The notes under the pieces: generated by a model
Told to the model about the DNA's origin: nothing
Seen by the model: the letters and a program-made list of their open reading frames with translations, nothing else
Database searches by the model: none
Made by a program: the position numbers and the translations under genes
Part shown: positions 1-9,800 of the stretch, in pieces
Numbering within the stretch: the stretch's first letter is position 1
How the letters are laid out: the number at the start of each line of letters is the position of its first letter
NCBI GenBank assembly: GCA_037969115.1
Contig: JBBKWQ010000374.1
Location: 1-36,255, forward strand
Direction of reading: 5' to 3'
DNA from: JBBKWQ01 sp037969115
GTDB lineage: Bacteria; Actinomycetota; Acidimicrobiia; Acidimicrobiales; Ilumatobacteraceae
Length of the DNA: 36,255 nt

Positions 1-1
1 T

Positions 2-1966
<1,965 letters not shown>

Positions 1967-2008
1967 CGACCGTTCGGGGGCGGGCCGCCGCGAGGAGCGC
2001 TGCGACGT

Positions 2009-2407
2009 TCAGCCGGATCGGTGATCGTCCGCAACGAGCGCGGTGACCTCGATCTCGATCTTCATCTCCGGTTCGGCGAGGCCGACCACCATCATCGTCG
2101 CGGCCGGCCGAGCGGTGTCGAAGTACGCGCGAAGCAGAGGCCAGCACGGCTCGAAGTCTGCCGGATCGGGTACGAGGTACCGCACCCGAACCACGTCCGC
2201 CGCGGACGAACCGGCACGCAGCAATGCGTCGTCGATGTTCGCCAGCGTCTGACGAGTCTGTTCGACCACGTCGTCACTGATCGACATCGTCGAGTAGTCG
2301 TAGCCGGTCGTGCCGGACACGAAGACCCAGCGACCGTCGACCACCGCGCGCGAGTAGCCGATCTGCTCTTCGAAGCGGCTCCGTTGACTGATGCGTTTGC
2401 GTGTCAT
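2009..2407 (-). CDS. RidA/YjgF/YER057c-family protein
   Basis: A 132-residue member of the RidA (YjgF/RutC) family. These are trimeric cytoplasmic proteins; the archetype hydrolyses reactive enamine/imine intermediates to ketoacids and ammonia, while other subgroups act in specific catabolic routes. Visible family features are the N-terminal VFVSGTTG strand, the central QTRQTLANIDDALLRAGSS helix, RVRYLV, and the C-terminal TARPAATMMVVGLAEPEMKI segment leading to IEIEVTAL, where the family places its active-site Arg/Glu. The ATG follows the iclR stop by a few bases with AGGA directly before it, so it is probably cotranscribed with the regulator. Its place next to IclR and hutF suggests a job in amino-acid catabolism, but the substrate is not readable from sequence. 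Confidence 0.88.
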   Translation of the reverse strand: MTRKRISQRSRFEEQIGYSRAVVDGRWVFVSGTTGYDYSTMSISDDVVEQTRQTLANIDDALLRAGSSAADVVRVRYLVPDPADFEPCWPLLRAYFDTARPAATMMVVGLAEPEMKIEIEVTALVADDHRSG

Positions 2408-2413
2408 TCCTGG

Positions 2414-3187
2414 TCAGTCTGCTTGTCGAGACCTGGTTGTCTGCAGTTCTCGAGCCGCAAACTGGTCGCCGAGGCCGAGTTGACGAGTGAGCATCGCGCT
2501 GGCATCGCGCAGCATCGTTGCGACGTCGACCTGCGCCACAACGCCCATGCGGTAGTCGGGGCCGATGACCGACAGTGCCGCGACCGCCTCGGTGCCGTCA
2601 GACACCGCGATGGAGACCGCAGTGATGTCGGACTCGATCGCGCCGGTCCGGCTGACGACCCCGGGCGCGCCGAGCAAGACCTCGCCCACCGCCGTTCCCG
2701 CGAGCGGCACTTTGTTGCCGACCCATCCGACGTGCCTGATCGCCCTACCGCTCTCACAGGTGGCGACATAGGTCGCCGTGTCGCCGCTACGCACTGCGAG
2801 GTATGCCGACTCGCCGGTTCGTTCGGCGAGTTCGGCGAGCACCGGTTTGGCAGCCGAGATGAGCAACGCGTGCGGCCCCTGTCCGAGTGCGGCCGACGCG
2901 AGCTGCAACAGCGTCGGTCCTGCCGAGAACACCCCTCGGTCGTCGCGGTCGAGATATTGGCGAGCTTGAAGCGCGCGAAGATGCCGCAGTGCCGTGGTCG
3001 GCGTGAGCCCGGCCACGGTCGCTGCCTGCGTCAGAGTGGCCTCACCTTCGCCGATCACGATCTCGAGAAGATCCAGCACGCGGCCCACCGATCGGGGGAC
3101 CGCTCCATCTGCCGAGGCGCGAGTCCCCGGAGCGTCATCGTCGTCGCCGGTCGGCGCCGCGCTGCGGCTACCTCGCTCGGCCGCCAT
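2414..3187 (-). CDS. IclR-family transcriptional regulator
   Basis: A 257-residue regulator with a disordered, Asp-rich N-terminal tail of about 30 residues. A winged HTH covers roughly 32-90 (TLTQAATVAGLTPTTALRHL is the recognition region). The IclR effector domain follows to about 245, including AKPVLAELAERTGESAYLAV and the YRMGVVAQVDV strand. IclR proteins bind as dimers or tetramers to inverted repeats near catabolic promoters and respond to small metabolites. ATG at 3187 is preferred over an adjacent GTG at 3190. It is divergent from hutF and directly upstream of the RidA-like gene. By position it probably controls both directions from the inverted repeats at 3333-3395. The effector is unknown; histidine-pathway intermediates are an inference. 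Confidence 0.92.
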   Translation of the reverse strand: MAAERGSRSAAPTGDDDDAPGTRASADGAVPRSVGRVLDLLEIVIGEGEATLTQAATVAGLTPTTALRHLRALQARQYLDRDDRGVFSAGPTLLQLASAALGQGPHALLISAAKPVLAELAERTGESAYLAVRSGDTATYVATCESGRAIRHVGWVGNKVPLAGTAVGEVLLGAPGVVSRTGAIESDITAVSIAVSDGTEAVAALSVIGPDYRMGVVAQVDVATMLRDASAMLTRQLGLGDQFAARELQTTRSRQAD

Positions 3188-3332
3188 CACCGCTTCACCG
3201 CCATCCCGCCACCGCTTCGATCACCGCTTCATCCTCGTGCTTCCGCCCTGCCTCTGCCGTCGTGTCCCTGCTTCGTCGACGAATCGCGTGTACGTCACAG
3301 TCCGTCACCCGAAACCGCAGGACGGACCGAGA

Positions 3333-3349
3333 GTGTCACGGTCTGACAC
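3333..3349. promoter_or_regulatory. Perfect inverted repeat, candidate IclR operator
   Basis: GTGTCA and TGACAC form a perfect 6-bp inverted repeat separated by 5 bp (cggtc). It lies in the divergent gap between iclR and the hut remnant/hutF, 14 bp before the TTGACA box. The same TGACA half-site recurs at 3364-3368 and 3392-3396. This layout fits a dimeric repressor or activator site; assignment to the neighbouring IclR protein is inference. Confidence 0.5.
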
Positions 3350-3362
3350 CACATTTCGTTTA

Positions 3363-3395
3363 TTGACAGTCAGTGGGAGGCGCCGCCACACTGAC
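3363..3395 (+). promoter_or_regulatory. Candidate hut promoter with overlapping second inverted repeat
   Basis: TTGACA at 3363-3368 is a consensus -35 box. A weak -10, CACACT at 3387-3392, follows after 18 bp and lies 8 bp before the ATG at 3401, so a leaderless transcript is possible. A 7-bp perfect inverted repeat (GTCAGTG at 3369-3375, CACTGAC at 3389-3395) spans the whole spacer and -10, so a protein bound there would cover the promoter. Confidence 0.4.
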
Positions 3396-3400
3396 ACAAC

Positions 3401-3595
3401 ATGATCAGCGATATCAAGGTGCCGACCGGAACACGATTGCACCGCCACGGCTGGCCGCAGGACGCCGCCGACCGGTTTTTGCAGAATCACGACGCACACG
3501 TCGCAGCGTTCGCAATCCGGCCGCGGTCCGAGTGTCACCAACACGACGAGTGCATCGACCGCATCACGAAGTTCGGCGAGCGAAAGGTTTCGTAG
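3401..3595 (+). pseudogene. hutU: Remnant of urocanate hydratase N-terminus (hutU')
   Basis: A 64-codon frame whose first 31 residues look like the start of urocanase. KVPTGTRL, then HGWPQDAADRFLQN, then HDAHVA line up with the family pattern PRGT-L, GWPQEAALRMLMNN, DPEVA. After about residue 31 the resemblance stops; the NAD-binding core of the roughly 550-residue enzyme is missing. The frame ends 4 bp before the hutF ATG. The simplest reading is an internal deletion that removed most of hutU (and anything between) and joined its promoter-proximal end to hutF. In Streptomyces an IclR gene sits beside hutU and hutF lies downstream, which fits, from memory. It may still be translated as a leader. 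An unrelated small protein cannot be excluded. Confidence 0.5.
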
Positions 3596-3599
3596 CTTC

Positions 3600-4955
3600 A
3601 TGCGGTACTGGTGCGACTACGCGCTCGTCGGAACGACCGTTCACGAACGCGTGCTCGTGACTGCCGACGACGGCCGGATCAGCGATGTCGAGGTCGACGT
3701 CGATCAACGCTCAGACGTGGTCCCGTCTTCGGAGTGCGAGCACCGACGCGGGCTCACCGTGCCCGGATTCGCCAACTCTCACAGCCACGCGTTCCACCGA
3801 GCGCTACGCGGACGAACCCATGCCGGCAACGGGTCGTTCTGGACCTGGCGCGAGCAGATGTATCTGGCGGCCGACCGTCTTGATCCCGCCAGCTACTTCC
3901 GGCTCGCTCGAGCGACATTCGCGGAGATGGCGCTCGCAGGTATCAGCTCGGTCGGCGAGTTCCATTACCTACACCATCAGGCGAACGGCAAGCCGTACGA
4001 CGACGTGAATGCGATGGGTCTCGCCGTCATCGCCGCGGCACACGAGGCCGGCGTCCGCATCACGTTGCTCGACACGCTGTACCTGCACGGTGGGCTCAAC
4101 GAGACCGGCTATACCGATTTGAACCGGCAGCAGGCACGATTCAGTGACGGCTCGGCCGAGCGCTGGGTCGACCGAGTTGGCGAACTCGACGACGGCCCGA
4201 GTACCCGAATCGGTGCGGCCGTGCATTCCGTTCGGGCGGTTGACCCCACGTCGATGAAGACCGTCGCGACGTGGGCCCACGAAACCGCCAAGCCGGTTCA
4301 CGCCCATGTGTCCGAGCAGCCGGCCGAGAACATCCAGTGCCTCGCTGCACACCGACGTACCCCGACGGCGCTCCTCAACGGGAGCGGACTCCTGGCTCCC
4401 GGATTCACCGCCGTCCACGCCACCCACCTCAACCACGACGACATCGCATTGCTGGGGTCCTCCAACTCGTACGTGTGTTTCTGTCCGACCACCGAGCGAG
4501 ACCTGGCCGATGGCGTCGGGCCATCGCTTCAACTCGCCGGCGCGGGTGCCAATATCACGTTCGGGTCGGACTCACACGCCGTCATCGACATGTTCGAGGA
4601 GGCTCGTTCGCTCGAGTTCAACATCCGTCTGGTCACCCACGAGCGCGGACATCACACCGCCAAAGATCTCGCGACGATGGCAACGGTCAACGGCCACCGT
4701 TCCCTCGGTTGGAACGATGCAGGAGAATTCCGAATCGGAGCCCGAGCCGATCTCGTCACGATCCGACTCGACTCGGTGAGAACCGCTGGAAGCGGCAATG
4801 GATCGGCGCTCGACACGGCGGTGTTCGCGGCGACGGCGGCCGACGTGACCGACGTCGTCATCGACGGCCGCACCGTCGTCCGCGATGGTCGACACGTGAA
4901 CATCGACGTCGGGGCCGAACTCACCTCCTCGATCGCAGCACTCATGGACAGGTGA
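3600..4955 (+). CDS. hutF: Formimidoylglutamate deiminase
   Basis: Amidohydrolase of 451 residues that converts N-formimidoyl-L-glutamate to N-formyl-L-glutamate and ammonia in the five-step histidine degradation route. Metal and active-site elements: NSHSHAFHRALRGRTH near 59-74, where HSH is the first metal pair, followed by GSFWTWREQMY. GEFHYLHH lies near 120. HVSEQ contributes a metal-ligand His, and HATHLN and FGSDSHAVID near 320 contribute the later His and the catalytic Asp. These match HutF better than the related guanine deaminase or 5-methylthioadenosine deaminase. AAAGG lies about 12 nt before the ATG. No hutH, hutI or hutG is in the window, so it is either an orphan or served by genes elsewhere. 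It converges with the thioredoxin gene, 14 bp away. Confidence 0.93.
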   Translation: MRYWCDYALVGTTVHERVLVTADDGRISDVEVDVDQRSDVVPSSECEHRRGLTVPGFANSHSHAFHRALRGRTHAGNGSFWTWREQMYLAADRLDPASYFRLARATFAEMALAGISSVGEFHYLHHQANGKPYDDVNAMGLAVIAAAHEAGVRITLLDTLYLHGGLNETGYTDLNRQQARFSDGSAERWVDRVGELDDGPSTRIGAAVHSVRAVDPTSMKTVATWAHETAKPVHAHVSEQPAENIQCLAAHRRTPTALLNGSGLLAPGFTAVHATHLNHDDIALLGSSNSYVCFCPTTERDLADGVGPSLQLAGAGANITFGSDSHAVIDMFEEARSLEFNIRLVTHERGHHTAKDLATMATVNGHRSLGWNDAGEFRIGARADLVTIRLDSVRTAGSGNGSALDTAVFAATAADVTDVVIDGRTVVRDGRHVNIDVGAELTSSIAALMDR

Positions 4956-4969
4956 CCTGCGGGCGACGA

Positions 4970-5431
4970 TCAGGCTTCGTGACGATCGCAACCCGAGCCG
5001 TCGGTGTTCACCGAGCCGGGCTCGCGTGATTCTGCGACAGCCGCCCAGAGGTCGGTCGCCGACACGGGGCCCAAGAAGCATGCGGTCACCACACCGTCCG
5101 GCCCGGCTATGACCGTGCTGGGTACCGCCTCGATCGAGTAGCGCCGATGGATCTCCGGGTGCTCCTGGAACGAAATGTCGATGGCACTCACATCAGGTCC
5201 GTTCAACACCATCGCCTTCGACACCACATCGGCGCAGGTCGAACACGTCGCGGACGTGAATACGACCACCGCCCAAGAACTCCGTGCAGCCTCGAAGTCG
5301 GCTCGGTCGAGTTGCGTCGGAAGTTCGTACCGGGGCTGGGTGGGTGCATCGACGGCGCGGCGACGGCGCACGACCTCGGCGCCCAAGGCCACCACAACGA
5401 TGATCGAGAGTGCGACAACGACCTGCAGCAT
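4970..5431 (-). CDS. Membrane-anchored thioredoxin-fold protein (CSTC motif)
   Basis: A 153-residue protein. One N-terminal hydrophobic segment (about residues 2-19) is followed by Arg-rich RRRR, which indicates an N-out/C-in anchor or an uncleaved signal. A small thioredoxin fold follows: VVVFTSATCSTC with Cys63 and Cys66 as the CXXC pair, and VPST near 103 as the cis-proline loop. Start ATG at 5431 is chosen because it leaves 19 bp after the upstream DUF5719 stop and has GGTGG upstream; longer frames would run back into that gene. It is the third gene of the GT2, DUF5719, thioredoxin series. With Arg-rich flanks after the helix, the active site may face the cytoplasm, so topology is open. 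A dithiol reductase or oxidase role is expected; the partner is unknown. Confidence 0.8.
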   Translation of the reverse strand: MLQVVVALSIIVVVALGAEVVRRRRAVDAPTQPRYELPTQLDRADFEAARSSWAVVVFTSATCSTCADVVSKAMVLNGPDVSAIDISFQEHPEIHRRYSIEAVPSTVIAGPDGVVTACFLGPVSATDLWAAVAESREPGSVNTDGSGCDRHEA

Positions 5432-5450
5432 CGAACCACCGAGCCCGCGA

Positions 5451-6878
5451 TCAGATCGCCGGGAGACCCCACGTGAGGTACCTGGACGCACCGTTTCCGG
5501 TCGGAACCGATCGCTCGATGAAGAGTCTGCCCGTCGCAGCGACGATGACATCGCGACCGAGTACGACGTCGTCGGTCAGATCGATGGTGGCGATGGCCGC
5601 CGGTGCGATGTCGACCGCTTCCATGCCCGGAATGGGCGTGGGCCCGTCGGCCGTGACGGCATAGATCGTCGCCGTCGTGACACCCGTGTCGACGTTGTAG
5701 ATGACCAGCGCATCAGTGGTCGGTTCCGTCGGCGCCGCACCCGTGTACCACGTACTCGCCACGAAGCCGTCGGTGCGTGGCGTGGCCCCAGGGGTGACGC
5801 TCGTCGACGGCCGCCCGTCCTCGATCACCGTCAGCGCACGTTCCACGACGATGGCGGGTTCGCTGGCCCGGAAGACCGTGGTGTGACGCCCCTCGGGCAG
5901 CAACGTGTCGGCGCCGGTCTCGATCGTGATGACCTGTCGCGCCGGCACCACCAGCGGATCGACGTCTCCGATCGCCGTGTCGAGACCGAGGTAGAGCGCG
6001 TCGACGGCCACGTCGTCGTCGGTCGGGTTGTACAGGCTGAATCGCTCGATGACACCGGAGCCCTTGAGCCCCTCGCTGAACCACCACTGATCGCGTAGTG
6101 CCGGCGAGCCGAGCGTCATCGTGAAACCTGCCCGACCTTCGCGGAACACTTGCGAGCGTCCGGCGACCACCCGTCCGCGACTCGACTCGATCTTGATGGC
6201 GAGCGTCTCCTCGCCCTGCGCCCCGGCGCCGGGCGCGCCGAGGTCGACGACCCGAACGCTCCGAGGTGGGATCGGGAATCCCTGATACGGGCCGGGACTA
6301 CGCGAGCCGTCCTTGGTGGCAAAACCGAGGTCGACGATGGCGGCATCGTCGTAGGGGTTCGTGAGCACGATCTGGTTGAGGCTGCCTCCGACGGTGTAGC
6401 CATCGGCGAAGTACCACGACTCGGACGCCGCGTTGGCGCAAGGCGTCGACACTTGCCCCTCAGGATGGTCGGCACGCTGTTCGACCTTGCCGCCCCCACC
6501 GTCGAGTTCGACCAGAGCGCTGACGAATGCACCGCTGAGTGCCTCGTCGACGTCGTACTCGAGGCTCGCCCACGGCGCAACTGAGACAGGCTCGAGGAAG
6601 TTGGCGCCATCCTCGTTGAACAGGCGAACGACGCCCGTGAGCTCGACGTCGGTCGTGTTGGCGATGAGGAGATCGCCGCCCACATCGTCGCCGTCGGCAG
6701 GAACACCGGGGCAGAACCAGCTGCCGGTGAGCCCACCGGGCATCGACACGGCGGGCATCCACGGCTCGCGGATGGCTGCGAATTCGACGATTGGTTCCTC
6801 CGCCGCGGTCCGCGTCGCCATGACGATGCCGCCGAACGCGAGCACGGTCAGGGCGAGCGCAAGGATTCGACGGTTCAC
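5451..6878 (-). CDS. DUF5719-family exported protein
   Basis: A 475-residue protein with an N-terminal signal or anchor helix (LALALTVLAFGGIVMA), then repeated beta-rich modules. Recurrent elements such as SWFCPG, SWYFADGY, WWFSEGL and TWYTG precede strands like LLIANTTD, IVLTNPYDD and FSLYNPTDD, so about four tandem immunoglobulin-like units can be seen. This matches the actinobacterial DUF5719 family, which commonly sits beside a large GT2 membrane protein. No catalytic motif is seen. The GTG at 6878 overlaps the GT2 stop (GTGA) and has a strong AGGGGG 8 nt upstream, so translation is coupled. A GTG 30 bp upstream at 6908 is the alternative. Function is unknown. Surface placement with glycan or polymer binding is inference. 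Confidence 0.85.
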   Translation of the reverse strand: MNRRILALALTVLAFGGIVMATRTAAEEPIVEFAAIREPWMPAVSMPGGLTGSWFCPGVPADGDDVGGDLLIANTTDVELTGVVRLFNEDGANFLEPVSVAPWASLEYDVDEALSGAFVSALVELDGGGGKVEQRADHPEGQVSTPCANAASESWYFADGYTVGGSLNQIVLTNPYDDAAIVDLGFATKDGSRSPGPYQGFPIPPRSVRVVDLGAPGAGAQGEETLAIKIESSRGRVVAGRSQVFREGRAGFTMTLGSPALRDQWWFSEGLKGSGVIERFSLYNPTDDDVAVDALYLGLDTAIGDVDPLVVPARQVITIETGADTLLPEGRHTTVFRASEPAIVVERALTVIEDGRPSTSVTPGATPRTDGFVASTWYTGAAPTEPTTDALVIYNVDTGVTTATIYAVTADGPTPIPGMEAVDIAPAAIATIDLTDDVVLGRDVIVAATGRLFIERSVPTGNGASRYLTWGLPAI

Positions 6879-9800
6879 TGCGTTTCCCCCTGCTCGTCGT
6901 CGGCCCAACCGGCGATGAGATCGTCGAGGCCGGCCTCGTCGTCGTCGGTCGGCTCGAACGGCAGCGACCGTCTCGAAGCACCGTCGGAACCAGGGGTGTG
7001 GCCCGCTGATCCGCCATCGGGGAACGGCGAGCGGGCCGCAGGCAGAGGCTGGTTCCCTCCGGGTGGTGGTGAACCGGTGATGGCCGGGCTACCGGGCAGC
7101 CGGGCGACTTCGTCGCTCGATGCTTCGTCGAGCACATCTTCCAGCTCGATCTCGCCGCCTCCCGCCGGATCTGGCGCATCGTCGCGATCATCGGGATCGT
7201 CGAGCACACCGTCGAGATCCGGTCGTTCGATCTCACCCGTCGGCGATCCGAGCACCTCACCGATCACGCTCGCCGAGCCGACGACGGCGGTCGCATCGAC
7301 GTCGGGCTCGTCACCGAAGTCGATGAGCGTTTCGTCGAGAACGTCGCCGGTGCGTCGGCGTCCGAACGGCGTACGCGCCGACGTCGCGGCAACCGCGACG
7401 AACAACCAGGCGACCACTTGAGCGAACAGCCATCCGTTGCGACCAGTTGGCTCGTTGTACACCAGCGCAACGGTGTCACCGGGGCCCTCTACCGGCACGT
7501 CGAGGTCGAACGCGGTGGTTCTGCCGAATCCCGTGCGGGCCGCGATCTCGGAACCCTTCGCTGTCAGAGTCCAGTCGTCCGACGGTGCCACAGCGAGATG
7601 CACCACACCGGGCATCATCGCCGTCTCGGCTGCCGAACCACGCTCGAGTACGCCGACGAATGCCGGCGCCACGCCTGACAGCTGAGCGCGCACCAGGTCA
7701 GCGTCGGACTCGGCGAACGATTCGTCCGCCGATGTGCCGAGCAGCTGCGCGCTCACCGGTATCCACGAGCGGTTCTGGAACAGCTCGAGGCTGGGAGGGC
7801 CGAACGTCCGGCCGATGTCGATCTGGGCATCGAGCGACTCCAGCAAACCCCCTGGGACGGGAACGGGATCGGCCAAGGTGGAACTGGCGCCGTCGACCTT
7901 CGGCACGACGACGTATTTGATGCCCAGCGGTGCCAGCAACAGACCTGCGCGAAGCGTTGACCGCTCGGCGATGAGGTCGAGCGCGTCGATGAGAGCGTCG
8001 TCGAGTTCCGTGTCGGGCACGATCCACCGATCGCGGAAGTCGAGTGGCCCGCCGTCGAGCACCGAGTAGGAGATCCCGTCGCGGTACGCCTTCGGCACTC
8101 CGGGCACCACACGCGGATCGCCCACGTACAGCACACGGAAGTCGCCGGACTCGGGATTCGCGGGAAGCTGAGCTGCGAGCAGCACGGGCAGAGGTGTGCC
8201 CGGTGCGTCCCAATCGCCGGCCCCGATGGCGATCGCGGCCGGCACCAAGCCGATCACGATGCACAGGTTCGCCAGGATCGCGGCCGGCTGTCGCCAGCCG
8301 AAACCCCGGCCCAACACGTCGGTGCCGAAGCCGCCCGTGATGGCCGCTGCCGAGATCGCCAATCCGAGCACGATCGGCACATACAGCATCGACGGGTCGG
8401 CGAGCACGACCGGGGAGGAACCGCGATCGGAGAAGATTGCCAGGGCACCGAAACTGAGCACCAGCCCGGCGGCGCGGACTGCCCACGTGAGCCGCCACGC
8501 CCTCGCGATCGCAACCGCACCCACGACCGGAACGTAGAGCGCGAGGGCGAGCACGGCGAACGGCATACCGGTGAGGTCGAACGTCGCAATCTTCACGATT
8601 CCCTCGCCGCCACCGGCGAAGTCGGCGCCGACGATGTGCGACCACGTCCAGGTGGCCGACCACGGCAAGTTCAGGATGAACGCGACCACGATCGAGACCG
8701 CCGTACATCCCAACAGCCATCCGGACGTGCGCCATGAACCCAGGGCGAGCAACGTGGCTACCGCCAGGATCACCCCGACGAGCGCCCACAGCACCGCGAT
8801 GCTGGGGACGAACGCAATCGCGATGGCGAGCACGAGCGACAGTGACGCGACGATACGCACGCGTTGCCGTAAGGCGATGTTGGCGATGCCGTCGACCAGG
8901 TCGCGTTCGGCCGATGACGGGTCGGCGGTCTCGATACCGGCCGATCGACGGAGCAGATGCACCAGCCATGGCAGGGCTGCATACCAGAGCAGCACCGACC
9001 ACCGGCCGGAACCGAGCAGCCCTGGCAGCAACGGCGTCGCGGCATACACGACCATCGCCGCGATCCGTGCGCGGTTGACCGGAAACACCGTGGCAAGCCG
9101 CCATGCACCGATTGCCCCGACGAGGAACAGTGAGACGATCGACATGGTCATCGCCAAGTCGGTGCGGAACAACGCGAACGCGCTCGCGCCGGCAAGTGTC
9201 GCATACCCGGTCGGCGCAGCCGAAGTCGATCCGAAACCACGTGGGTCGTACCCCGTGCGGAATGAGTCCATCAGGTCGCGCGCTGACGGAAACGTCAGGA
9301 ACTCACCCACTGCGGGCACGCCGGAGTTGATGAACGTGCGGCTCCCGATGACGAACGCCGCGATCACGAGGAACCAGGCGAGGAGCGGCCCGAACGACGT
9401 CTCGCGCCAACGGCGAACGAGGGTTCCTTCCGAGACATAGGTCGTCGTCTCACGGCCGCGCAGATACGACGACAGGCGGGCGCTCCCGCGAATCTGGAGA
9501 CCGAGGATCTCGCGTTCGGGCACTTGTCGCTGTGGCCGGATCAACCTGCGGCGAGCGATGACCGACCCGGTGCGTGGCACCATGCCGATGAGAGCCCGCA
9601 GCGACGCCAGCGCTTCGCCGAAACGGCCGGTGAACAGCCCGACCACGAGCTCGACGAGCGTCAGCGCAACCAGCTGGACCGACCGTGCGAATAGCCGCCG
9701 GGCGCCGGTGAGTGTCGCCAGCGCGCGCATGCGGTGGCGGGCCTGAAGCGTCCGCTGGTTGAGGTCGGGGCGACGGTCGGCGAGCGCCTCCCGATGCCGG

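Noticed and set aside
1967..2008. GGCGG-G-CCGCC between ftsH and the RidA-like gene as a terminator
   Set aside because: The loop would be one base and no T-tract follows, so it cannot form a normal intrinsic terminator.
2021..3346. 441-codon open frame antisense to the RidA-like and IclR genes
   Set aside because: Arg/His-rich composition with no recognisable motif. Long antisense frames are expected at this G+C, and both minus-strand genes match known families throughout.
3305..3601. 98-codon minus-strand frame with a protein-like start (MKLRNLSLAELRDAVDAL)
   Set aside because: It overlaps the urocanase-like remnant and the regulatory repeats. The plus-strand frame has a family match and the minus frame has none that I recognise.
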